Shown here: positions 18,796-26,162 of the stretch, piece after piece
How positions within the stretch are numbered: position 1 is the stretch's first letter
Layout: every line of letters begins with the position of its first letter
DNA from: Roseisolibacter agri
GTDB lineage: Bacteria > Gemmatimonadota > Gemmatimonadetes > Gemmatimonadales > Gemmatimonadaceae
Direction: 5' to 3'
DNA: 64,000 nucleotides
Assembly (NCBI RefSeq): GCF_030159095.1
Contig: NZ_BRXS01000002.1
Span: 372,001-436,000 of the forward strand
Notes under the pieces: model-generated
Database searches by the model: none
What the model saw: the letters and a program-made list of their open reading frames with translations, nothing else
What the model was told of the DNA's origin: nothing
Translations under genes and position numbers: made by a program

Positions 18796-18977
18796 GGACG
18801 CCGCTCTACGCCATCTTCGGCCTGCTGGTGCTGGCCGGCGCCGCCTGGGCCGACCTGCGCGGCTGGACGCCGATCCGCGCCGGCGAGGCGCGCGTGGGCC
18901 CGCGCTCCGTGCGCGAGAACCCCGGCGCCTACCGGACGGTCTACCGCAGCTCCACGCGCTACCGGCTGGGCAAGTAG
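18792..18977 (+). CDS. Small membrane or secreted protein of the SPFH operon
   Basis: 61 aa, ATG 18792 with ATGA overlap on the preceding DUF4178 gene. One hydrophobic helix (about residues 5-21, YAIFGLLVLAGAAWA) could be a membrane anchor or signal peptide. It is followed by a basic segment with GPRSVRENPGAYRTVYRSS; similar VRENPGxYR phrases occur in small proteins next to DUF350/DUF4178 genes. No enzyme motif. The overlap and codon usage support translation. Confidence 0.7.
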   Translation: MRTPLYAIFGLLVLAGAAWADLRGWTPIRAGEARVGPRSVRENPGAYRTVYRSSTRYRLGK

Positions 18978-19020
18978 CCGAGCATCCGCCAGCCGCCGCC
19001 TCCCCGACCCGGACCCGAGC

Positions 19021-19233
19021 ATGACCTACGACCTCTCGACCAACCTGATCGCGGCGGTGCTGTTCGCGCTGCTCGGCATCGTCATCTTCGTGATCGCCTT
19101 CGTGGTGGTGGACAAGCTGACGCCGGGCGACCTGTGGCACGACATCATCCGCGACAAGAACACCGCGATGGCGATCGTGATGGCGGGGATCGCGATCGGG
19201 CTGTCCATCATCATCGCGGCGGCGATTCATTGA
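19021..19233 (+). CDS. DUF350 (YjfL-like) small membrane protein
   Basis: 70 aa from ATG 19021. Two transmembrane helices (about 8-30 and 48-68) separated by DKLTPGDLWHDIIRDKNTAM, the conserved DUF350 loop with KxTPG and an N/D pair. E. coli YjfL belongs to this family and is encoded beside PspA-like and glutathionylspermidine-synthase-like genes, so the link with polyamines and membrane stress recurs. It lies 43 bp after the small protein, without an obvious Shine-Dalgarno. Followed by hairpin C1. Confidence 0.85.
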   Translation: MTYDLSTNLIAAVLFALLGIVIFVIAFVVVDKLTPGDLWHDIIRDKNTAMAIVMAGIAIGLSIIIAAAIH

Positions 19234-19235
19234 AG

Positions 19236-19306
19236 GCTGCGTGCATCGTGCTGCGTGAACGTCCTCGGGACGCCCCTCACGCAGCACGGAGCACGCAGCA
19301 CGCAGC
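19236..19306. repeat. Intergenic hairpin element, family C copy 1
   Basis: Arms iterate the word GTGCTGCGT. CGTGCTGCGTGA (19247-19258) pairs perfectly with 19277-19288, and GCTGCGTGC at 19236-19244 with GCACGCAGC at the far end. It fills the spacer between the DUF350 and aminopropyltransferase genes. The same words recur as the outer arms of the composite element at 51115-51359. Confidence 0.8.
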
Positions 19307-19319
19307 TTCCGTAGCCGAG

Positions 19320-20855
19320 ATGGAATCCAAGGCAGAGAGTGCTCGTCCAATGGCGGTGGCGTTGTTCGTCACCGTGTTGTTGATCGCCGCCTGCGGGCTC
19401 GTCTACGAGCTCGTCGCCGGCGCGCTCGCCAGCTACCTGCTCGGCGACAGCGTCACGCAGTTCTCGACGGTCATCGGGACGTACCTGTTCGCGATGGGCA
19501 TCGGCAGCTGGCTGTCGCGCTACGTCGGCCGCGGGATCGTGGCGCGCTTCGTCACCATCGAGCTGCTGGTGGCGGTCGTGGGCGGGTTCAGCTCGACGCT
19601 GCTCTTCCTGGCGTTCGCGTACACGGACGCGTTCCGGCTGACGCTCTACCTGCTGGTGGGCGTGATCGGCACGCTGGTGGGGCTGGAGGTGCCGCTGCTG
19701 ATGCGCATCCTGCGCCACCAGTTCGACTTCAAGGACGTCGTCGCGAACGTCCTCACCTTCGACTACCTGGGCGCGCTCGGCGCGTCGCTGCTCTTTCCGC
19801 TGGTGCTGGTGCCGCGGCTGGGGCTCGTGCGCGCGGCGCTGCTGTTCGGGCTCGTCAACGCGCTGGTCGCGGTGTGGAGCATCTGGCTCTTCCGCGACCG
19901 GCTGGGCGCGCGCCGCGGGCTGGTCGCCGCGAGCGCGGTCGTGCTGCTCCTGCTCACCGCCGGCATGTGGCGCGCCGAGCGGATCACGCAGTTGGCCGAG
20001 GAGAGCCTGTACGCGGACGACGTCGTGCTGGCACGCAACACGCGCTACCAGCGCATCGTGCTCACCGCGTGGAAGGACGACCTGCGGCTCTTCCTCAACG
20101 GGCACCTGCAGTTCTCGTCGCGCGACGAGTACCGCTACCACGAGGCGCTCGTGCATCCGGGGCTGAGCGCGCTCCCGAACGCGCGACGCGTGCTGGTGCT
20201 GGGCGGCGGCGACGGGCTCGCGGTGCGCGAGATCCTGCGCTACCCGGGCGTGCGGGAGGTCGTGCTGGTGGACCTCGACCCGGCGATGACGCAGCTGTTC
20301 ACGACGCACCCGCGGCTGACGGCGCTGAACGCGAACGCGCTGAAGGACCCGCGCGTGCGCGTGGTGAACGACGACGCCTTCGTCTGGCTGGCCGCGAGCC
20401 CCGACGTGTTCGACTTCGTCGTCGTCGACTTCCCCGACCCGTCGAACTACGCGGTGGGGAAGCTGTACACGGTGGCGTTCTACCGCCTGCTGGCGCGCCA
20501 CGTGAGCCGCGACGGGCTGGCGGTGGTGCAGAGCACCTCGCCGCTGTTCGCGCGCCGCTCGTACTGGAGCATCGTGGCCACGCTGCGCGCGGCGGGGATG
20601 GCGACCTATCCGTACCACCTCTACGTGCCGTCGTTCGGCGAGTGGGGCTTCGCGCTCGTGCGCCCGAACGGCGGCGAGGGCTACGTGCCGCCCGCGACGC
20701 TGCCCGCGGGGCTGCGGTATCTCACGCCGCGCGAGCTGCCGCAGCTGTTCGCGTTCGCGACCGACATGCTGCCCGTGCCCGCGCGCCCGAACCGCCTCAA
20801 CGACCAGGCGCTGGTCCGGTACTACGAGGAAGATTGGGCAGCGATGAATCGATGA
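19320..20855 (+). CDS. Membrane-bound aminopropyltransferase (spermidine synthase-like)
   Basis: 511 aa from ATG 19320, just after hairpin C1. The N-terminal half has about seven transmembrane helices (starting VALFVTVLLIAACGLVYEL). The C-terminal half (about 250-490) is a spermidine-synthase Rossmann domain: VLVLGGGDGLAVREILRYP for the donor, VVLVDLDPAMT, VVNDDAF, and DFVVVDFPDPSNYAVGKLY containing the catalytic-loop aspartates. It should transfer aminopropyl groups from decarboxylated AdoMet (made by the speD product at 16413) to an amine at the membrane. The acceptor is unknown; putrescine is a guess. Its stop overlaps the FAD oxidoreductase start as ATGA. Confidence 0.88.
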   Translation: MESKAESARPMAVALFVTVLLIAACGLVYELVAGALASYLLGDSVTQFSTVIGTYLFAMGIGSWLSRYVGRGIVARFVTIELLVAVVGGFSSTLLFLAFAYTDAFRLTLYLLVGVIGTLVGLEVPLLMRILRHQFDFKDVVANVLTFDYLGALGASLLFPLVLVPRLGLVRAALLFGLVNALVAVWSIWLFRDRLGARRGLVAASAVVLLLLTAGMWRAERITQLAEESLYADDVVLARNTRYQRIVLTAWKDDLRLFLNGHLQFSSRDEYRYHEALVHPGLSALPNARRVLVLGGGDGLAVREILRYPGVREVVLVDLDPAMTQLFTTHPRLTALNANALKDPRVRVVNDDAFVWLAASPDVFDFVVVDFPDPSNYAVGKLYTVAFYRLLARHVSRDGLAVVQSTSPLFARRSYWSIVATLRAAGMATYPYHLYVPSFGEWGFALVRPNGGEGYVPPATLPAGLRYLTPRELPQLFAFATDMLPVPARPNRLNDQALVRYYEEDWAAMNR

Positions 20856-22483
20856 GCGTCGAGCGTCGAGCGTCGAGCGACGAGCGAGACCCCTCGACGC
20901 TCGTCGCTCGACGCTCGACGCTTTCCCGACGTGAGCTGCTGGTGGGCGCAGCCGCCATGGCCGGCGTCGCGGCGCTCGCGGGCGCGCCTGCCCTCGTCCG
21001 CCTCACGCGCAAGGCTCCCCGCCCCCTCGCGGGCGCCCTCCTCGACGACTCCAGCGCCGCCGGCCACGGGCTGCGCGACGGACGCGCCGACGTCGCGGTG
21101 CGCCGTGTCGTGCGCACGCCCGTCGTCATCGTCGGCGGCGGCGTCGCCGGGCTCTCGGCCGCGTGGTGGATGCAGCGGCAGGGGATGCGCGACTTTGTCG
21201 TGCTGGAGCTGGCGCGGAACGCGGGCGGCAACGCGCGCGGCGGCGAGAACGCCGTCAGCGCGTACCCGTGGGGCGCGCACTACGTGCCGGTGCCGCATCC
21301 GCGCGCGGAGCACGTGCGGCTGCTGTTCGCGGAGATGGGGATCCTCGGCGCCGACGGGACGTGGAGCGAGACCGACCTCTGTCACGCCCCCAAGGAGCGG
21401 ACCTTCATCCACGGGCGGTGGCGCGAGGGGCAGCTCGAGGCGTTCGCGATGGACGCCACCGAGCAGGGCGAGCTGCGGCGCTTCGAGGAGACCGTCGAGG
21501 CGCTGCGCGCGAGCGGCGCGTTCACGGTGCCGCTGGCCCTCGGCGCCGCGGAGCACGACGTCGCCGCGTCGCCGCTGGATGGGCTGACGGCCGACGCGTG
21601 GCTGGCGCGCGAGGGCTACCGTTCGCCGGCGCTGCGCTGGCTGGTGGACTACGCGTGCCGCGACGACTTCGGGACGCGCGCGCGCGACGCATCGGCGTGG
21701 GCGGCGCTGCACTACTTCGCCGCGCGCGACCACGACGAGGACGGGCCGCTGACGTGGGCCGACGGGAACGCGCGCCTCGTGCGGCACCTCGCGTCGCGCG
21801 TGGGCGACCGCGTCGTCACGGGCGCGCCGGTGCGCCGCGTCGAACGGCGTGGTGGCGGCCTGCGCGTGCTGGCCGGCGATACCGCGTGGGAGTGCGACGC
21901 GGTGGTGTGGGCCGCGCCGACCTTCCTCGCGCCGCACGTGGTGGAGGGCGCGCCCGCGGTGCCGTGGCGCTACGCGCCGTGGATGGTCGCCAACCTGACG
22001 CTCGACCGGCGGCCGGCCGCGCGCGCGCAGGACGCGCCCGAGGCGTGGGACAACGTGATCGCCGACTCGCCGGCGCTGGGCTACGTCGTGGCGACGCACC
22101 AGGCGCTGCGCGGCGTGCCCGACGAGCGTACGGTGTGGACGTACTACTGGCCGCTCGCCGACGCGGCGCCCGCGGACGCGCGCCGCCGCCTGCTCGCGCT
22201 GGACTGGCGCGCGTGCGCCGAGCATGCGCTGACGGACCTGGAGCGTGCGCATCCGGACCTGCGCGCCTGCGTGTCGCGCGTGGACGTGCTGCGCTACGGG
22301 CACGCGATGCCGCGTCCCGAGCCGGGCTTCCTGGCGGCGCGGCGCGCGTGGTGGGATCCGCCGCGCGACGCGCGCGTCCTCTACGCGAACTCGGACGTCA
22401 GCGGGCTGTCGCTGTTCGAGGAGGCGCAGTGGCGCGGGATCGCGGCGGCGGAGCGGGCGCTCGCGCTGGTGGGGCGCGTCTAG
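20852..22483 (+). CDS. Tat-exported FAD-dependent amine oxidase-like oxidoreductase
   Basis: 543 aa from ATG 20852 (ATGA overlap). Residues 2-26 are encoded by a perfect 25-bp inverted repeat and read as Arg/Ser-rich sequence. Only after this comes the twin-arginine signal SRRELLVGAAAMAGVAALAG. The FAD-binding VVIVGGGVAGLSAAWWMQRQG is at about residue 90, with NAGGNARGG for the second FAD contact and a C-terminal YANSDVSGLSLFEEAQWRG for the isoalloxazine side. The monoamine-oxidase-type fold and operon position suggest oxidation of a polyamine or conjugate outside the cytoplasm (inference). An inserted hairpin may have lengthened the original N-terminus. Confidence 0.85.
   Translation: MSVERRASSDERDPSTLVARRSTLSRRELLVGAAAMAGVAALAGAPALVRLTRKAPRPLAGALLDDSSAAGHGLRDGRADVAVRRVVRTPVVIVGGGVAGLSAAWWMQRQGMRDFVVLELARNAGGNARGGENAVSAYPWGAHYVPVPHPRAEHVRLLFAEMGILGADGTWSETDLCHAPKERTFIHGRWREGQLEAFAMDATEQGELRRFEETVEALRASGAFTVPLALGAAEHDVAASPLDGLTADAWLAREGYRSPALRWLVDYACRDDFGTRARDASAWAALHYFAARDHDEDGPLTWADGNARLVRHLASRVGDRVVTGAPVRRVERRGGGLRVLAGDTAWECDAVVWAAPTFLAPHVVEGAPAVPWRYAPWMVANLTLDRRPAARAQDAPEAWDNVIADSPALGYVVATHQALRGVPDERTVWTYYWPLADAAPADARRRLLALDWRACAEHALTDLERAHPDLRACVSRVDVLRYGHAMPRPEPGFLAARRAWWDPPRDARVLYANSDVSGLSLFEEAQWRGIAAAERALALVGRV
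20861..20922. repeat. Hairpin element inside a coding 5' end (family F)
   Basis: AGCGTCGAGCGTCGAG... at 20862-20886 is exactly complementary to 20898-20922: a 25-bp perfect stem with an 11-nt loop, built from the word GCGTCGA. It begins seven bases after the start codon of the FAD oxidoreductase, so it is transcribed and translated. An mRNA hairpin this close to a start could restrict initiation. Confidence 0.9.
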
Positions 22484-22566
22484 CGCCGCAGAGCGCCCCG
22501 GCGCGCCGCTGGAACGGGCGATGCGGGGCCGGGGCGCCACCTCACCCTTTCACCCGGGAGGCTCCC

Positions 22567-22989
22567 ATGTCGAAGCCGCAGACCTCGCCCGCGCCCCTCA
22601 CCCTGGAGGATGCGCGGCGCATCATCGCCGCCGGGGAGCGGAAGGCCGACGACATCGGCCAGCCGATGAACATCGCCGTCGCCGACGCGGGCGGGAACCT
22701 GATCGCGCACGTGCGCATGGACGGCGCGTGGATGGGCAGCATCGACATCTCGATTAAGAAGGCGTGGACGTCGCGCGCCTTCGACATCAGCACGAAGGAG
22801 CTGGCGACGCTCACGCAGTCCGGCGGCGACTTCTTCGGGCTGCACGCCTCCAACGACGGCCGGGTGATGATCTTCGCCGGCGGCGTCCCGCTGAAGCGCG
22901 ACGGCGTGGTGGTCGGCGCGGTGGGCGTCAGCGGCGGGAGCGGGAAGCAGGACCACGAGGTGGCGGAGGCGGCGGCGAAGGCGCTCTGA
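22567..22989 (+). CDS. HbpS/GlcG-like heme- or cobalamin-binding domain protein (DUF336)
   Basis: 140 aa from ATG 22567 with GGGAGG 6-11 bases upstream. Shows the DUF336 layout: LTLEDARRIIAAGERKA, MNIAVADAGGNLIAHVRMDGA, SIDISIKKAWTSRAF and the C-terminal GVVVGAVGVSGGSGKQDHEVAEAA. Streptomyces HbpS of this family binds heme and senses redox stress; others bind cobalamin or act in catabolic operons. No signal peptide is visible. It is the last co-directional gene after the FAD oxidoreductase (83-bp gap) and may belong to that operon. Followed by a strong hairpin at 23009-23041. Confidence 0.85.
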   Translation: MSKPQTSPAPLTLEDARRIIAAGERKADDIGQPMNIAVADAGGNLIAHVRMDGAWMGSIDISIKKAWTSRAFDISTKELATLTQSGGDFFGLHASNDGRVMIFAGGVPLKRDGVVVGAVGVSGGSGKQDHEVAEAAAKAL

Positions 22990-23008
22990 GTCGGCCCGGA
23001 GACGCGAA

Positions 23009-23041
23009 CGTCCGGCGGAGCGTGCTGCGCTCCGCCGGACG
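23009..23041. terminator. Hairpin terminator between convergent genes
   Basis: CGTCCGGCGGAGCG (23009-23022) pairs perfectly with 23028-23041 around loop TGCTG. Followed on the plus strand by CGTCCTTCCATTCC. Lies between the HbpS-like gene and the end of rtcB, so it could stop transcription from both sides. Confidence 0.6.
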
Positions 23042-23065
23042 CGTCCTTCCATTCCTCCCCCACGC

Positions 23066-25678
23066 TCAGTCCTTGTACGGGTCGAACTCGTCCGCGCCGG
23101 CCATGACGACGATCAGCGGATGCAGCGTGTGCACGATCTCGATGGTGCTGCCCTGCGCCGCGAGCACGTCGGGCAGCCGACGGTAGGCGTGCGGGCTCTC
23201 GTCCAGCCCACCGCCGCGCAGGATCACGCCGCGCTCGCGCATCCAGCCGTCCATCATCTCCTGTGTCACCGCGCCAGGCTTGAGGATGCGGCCCGTCTTC
23301 CGGTCGCGCTTCCCCGCGGCGGCCGTGCGCGACAGCACCCGTCCGGCGCCATGCACCGTGGAGTGGAGCGCCGCCCGCTGCGCGTCGCGCACCGTGTCGG
23401 CCGCCGCGCCGCTGCCCGTGGGCGTCGCACCCCGGATGATCACCGCGTCGTCCCCCATCGAGCCGCCGACGAAGCCGAGCTGCCCCGGAAATGCCGGCGT
23501 CGCGCCCTTGCGCACCACCAGCAGCTCCTCGCCGCCGTGCACCTCCTTCCACGCGAAGTTGTGGTGGTTGTGCACGAGCTCCAGCTCGCGCGCGCCCATC
23601 AGCTCCACGACCTTGCGCGCGACCCACTCGCGCCCCGCGTAGGCGTAGCGGCCGGCGAGGTGCATCAGCGTCCAGTAGTCCTCGCCCATCGAGGTGCGCA
23701 GCGACAGCAGCGTCTCCTGCTCGCCCGCGCGCTCGCCCCACCGCTTTCCCTGCCCGAGCGCGTTGAAGCCCATCGCGATCGTGTGGCCGAGGCCACGGCT
23801 CCCGAAGTGGACGCCGACCCACAGCGCGCCCGTCTCGTCGGCGAACACGTCGACGTAGTGGTTGCCGCCGCCGATGGTGCCCAGCTGCTGCCGCGCCTTC
23901 GTCTTCAGCGCGGCGACCTCCTTCTTGCTCCCGGGCACCTCGCGCCACGCGGGATCGTCGAACAGCGGATCGTCCGTGGGTGCGTCGTCGGCGCGGTTGC
24001 GGCGGCCCATGCCGAAGCTCATCGACCCCGCGATCTCGTCGGCCAGCCCCTCGAGCGTGCGGCGCTGGCGTTCCGGCGTGTCGCCGAGGCTCGCCAGTGT
24101 ATGGTTGGTGCGGATCGCGGCGTTGCCGCAGTTGTGGACGACGATGCCGCTCGCGAGGAACGAGTGCGCCGGGTCGCCCGTCACGACGTCGAAGACGTCG
24201 CACGAGCCGTGTGGCTCGACGCCCGTCACACGCACCCAGCACACCTCGCCCGTGACGTCGGGCTCCACCGCCGCACCGGGCGTGCGTCGCGATGGCCCGC
24301 GCCGGTCGTAGATCGCATGGTAGACGAAGCCCTCGGCCACGTCGTGCCGTGCAGCGACGTCGCGCACGACGTCACGCCAGTGCTCACCCCGTGCATGCCG
24401 CGCGCGCGCCTCCGCTTTCGCGGCCTCGCGCGCGCGCACCAACACGTCGCGCTCCCACACGACGCTCGCCACGCGTGCCGCCGCTCGCCGTTTGGCCGGC
24501 GCGTGGCAGAAGCCTACCTCCGTGGCGAAGCGCACCTGTGCGTCCTGTCCACCAAGGATCTGGAGCACCCAGGTGCACCGGTCGGCGCGCATGGGGCCGC
24601 TGATCGCGACGCTGGTCGGGAAGCCCAGCGAGTCGAGCAGCGCGGCGATGAACTCGATCGCATGGCGGTCGCTGCCGGCCTGCTTCACCTGGAGGTTCGG
24701 CACGACGCCGTTCGCATGCAGGCGCGGCGTCATCATCTCCGCGCTCGCGAAGCCCGACAGGAACTGCGCGCGCGCCCACGCCGGAAGGTCTGACAGCCAG
24801 GGCATCGGTCGCGCCGGCCATGCCTTCTTGCCGACGGGCGCCCCGAGCGACGCGAGCAGATGGTGCAACGCGGTCGACGCGACGCGAGCGTGCACCTCGG
24901 GGCGGTGCTCCCGGCGGCGCTGCCGGCGGTAGATGGTCGCGGGAAAGCCGATCGCCGCGAAGTCGGCGGCGAGTGCGGCGCCATCCTCCTCCGACGTCGT
25001 GTACGCGCTCACGAACTTCCCGTCGCGCGTGAGGTGCCCGTCTCCGCAGACGTAGCCCAGCAGCCGCAGCAGCGCCGGGAAGCGCGCGTCGTCCGTCCTC
25101 ACGGGCAGCCAGCCGCGCTCGCGCAGCATGCGCGCGGCGTGCGGAGGCGGCGTCCCGACGTCCAGTACCGTCGTCGCGGGCGCCTCGTCCGGCAGTCCGA
25201 CGTGAACGACGCACGCTACGCGGTCCCCGACACGCAGCGTGCCGGCCTCACGCCAGCCGTCGCGCGTCATGATGGCGTGGTCGTCCGTCGCCGTGAGCTC
25301 CCGCCCGTTCGACAGCACGAGGCGGAGCACCGCGCGGTGACCGCGCGCCACCGCGCCCACATGCGGGGAGACCGGCCGGACGTGCGTGCCATCCCAGCAC
25401 GTGACCGGATCGCGGCCGCACACCGTCTCGATGGCGCGGCACCGCCCATCGGCGCCCACGACCGGCGTACCGGCCGCGAGGCAGGCGATGTCCACTCCCA
25501 CGCCCATCACCGACACCTGCTCGTGGTACGCGGCGACGCCACCCACCGGCATCACGTAGCCATGGTGCGCGTCCGCCATCAGCGCGGACGCGGCCGCGTG
25601 GCGCGCCACGTCCCGCATCTGCGCCAGCGTGCCGGGCTCGTGCTCCCCGAAGACCGCGATGTTGTCGATGTGACGCAC
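23066..25678 (-). CDS. rtcB: RtcB 3'-phosphate RNA ligase precursor containing an intein
   Basis: 870 aa precursor. The GTG at 25678 is preferred because purine-rich GGAGAGGAG precedes it and the family N-terminus (HIDNIAVFGEHEPGTLAQM) starts there. RtcB joins RNA 2',3'-cyclic-phosphate/3'-phosphate and 5'-OH ends using GTP and Mn2+. Extein 1 (1-65) ends VGVDIA; extein 2 starts at C517 with CGNAAIRTNHTLASLG. It retains GGGNHYVDV, VHFGSRGLGH, HNHHNFAW, VHGAGRVLSR with the guanylylated histidine, and DEFDPYKD at the end. Spliced length would be about 419 aa, normal for RtcB. The intein interrupts exactly at the metal-binding cysteine, so the enzyme is dead until splicing. Third protein gene after rsr and a 106-aa ORF. 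Confidence 0.95.
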   Translation of the reverse strand: MRHIDNIAVFGEHEPGTLAQMRDVARHAAASALMADAHHGYVMPVGGVAAYHEQVSVMGVGVDIACLAAGTPVVGADGRCRAIETVCGRDPVTCWDGTHVRPVSPHVGAVARGHRAVLRLVLSNGRELTATDDHAIMTRDGWREAGTLRVGDRVACVVHVGLPDEAPATTVLDVGTPPPHAARMLRERGWLPVRTDDARFPALLRLLGYVCGDGHLTRDGKFVSAYTTSEEDGAALAADFAAIGFPATIYRRQRRREHRPEVHARVASTALHHLLASLGAPVGKKAWPARPMPWLSDLPAWARAQFLSGFASAEMMTPRLHANGVVPNLQVKQAGSDRHAIEFIAALLDSLGFPTSVAISGPMRADRCTWVLQILGGQDAQVRFATEVGFCHAPAKRRAAARVASVVWERDVLVRAREAAKAEARARHARGEHWRDVVRDVAARHDVAEGFVYHAIYDRRGPSRRTPGAAVEPDVTGEVCWVRVTGVEPHGSCDVFDVVTGDPAHSFLASGIVVHNCGNAAIRTNHTLASLGDTPERQRRTLEGLADEIAGSMSFGMGRRNRADDAPTDDPLFDDPAWREVPGSKKEVAALKTKARQQLGTIGGGNHYVDVFADETGALWVGVHFGSRGLGHTIAMGFNALGQGKRWGERAGEQETLLSLRTSMGEDYWTLMHLAGRYAYAGREWVARKVVELMGARELELVHNHHNFAWKEVHGGEELLVVRKGATPAFPGQLGFVGGSMGDDAVIIRGATPTGSGAAADTVRDAQRAALHSTVHGAGRVLSRTAAAGKRDRKTGRILKPGAVTQEMMDGWMRERGVILRGGGLDESPHAYRRLPDVLAAQGSTIEIVHTLHPLIVVMAGADEFDPYKD
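24131..25483 (-). mobile_element. Intein with LAGLIDADG homing endonuclease inserted in rtcB
   Basis: Residues 66-516 of the precursor (451 aa). N-terminal block A is CLAAGTPVVG with C66 as splicing nucleophile. Block B is ELTATDDHAIMT with the TxxH motif. The C-terminus is VFDVVTGDPAHSFLASG then IVVHN followed by Cys517 (+1), so the splice residues are intact. The endonuclease motifs are LLGYVCGDGHL (clean) and FLSGFASAEM (second motif, acidic residue E kept). RtcB inteins at this same cysteine are known from archaea such as Pyrococcus. A splicing-competent and possibly still mobile element is inferred from these residues. Confidence 0.93.
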
Positions 25679-25787
25679 GTGCTCCTCTCCAGTGATAGAT
25701 CGACGCGGTGCGCCATCAAACGCAGATGGCGCGCCGCGCGACGCATGACGGTCCGGGGAAGCAGGCGAAGGTGAGATCGAGGTGAGA

Positions 25788-26108
25788 TCAGAGCGGGTCT
25801 TCCCACGGGTTCGCGTCCGTGCGCTCCTCCGCCTGCCGCGCACGCTCCAGGCGGCGCTCCGCGGCGCGCTGCGCGGCCGTGGACTCGAACAGGCTGTGCA
25901 CGAGCGACGTGCGCACCCGCAGGCGCGAGCCGACGAGGTCGCGGAAGGTGAGCCAGCGCGGCGGCCAGCGCCGGTCGAGCTGGCGCTCGATCGTGCGCGC
26001 GGTCTCCGCCGACAGCTGGTGCCACCCGAACGCGCCGCGGAGCACGTAGTAGTCGCCCAGCGGCGCCTCCTCCTCCGGCGCCTCGAGGACGTTGGTCAGT
26101 CGGTTCAT
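25788..26108 (-). CDS. Unknown 106-aa protein between rsr and rtcB
   Basis: 106 aa from ATG 26108. Starts MNRLTNVLEAPEEEAPLGDYYVLRGAFGWHQLS and ends in a charged helix (AAQRAAERRLERARQAEERTD) plus NPWEDPL. No cysteine pairs, signal or membrane segment. The central WLTFRDLVGSRLRVRTSLVHSLFES suggests a compact helical domain. It lies 54 bp after rsr and 109 bp before rtcB on the same strand, so it belongs to the RNA-repair operon. An accessory role in RNA handling is inference from position only; I do not recognise the family. Confidence 0.7.
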   Translation of the reverse strand: MNRLTNVLEAPEEEAPLGDYYVLRGAFGWHQLSAETARTIERQLDRRWPPRWLTFRDLVGSRLRVRTSLVHSLFESTAAQRAAERRLERARQAEERTDANPWEDPL

Positions 26109-26162
26109 GGTGCGTGAGGGATGGGCCGACGCCGGGCGCAGGGCCGGTGACGTGCCCGGACC

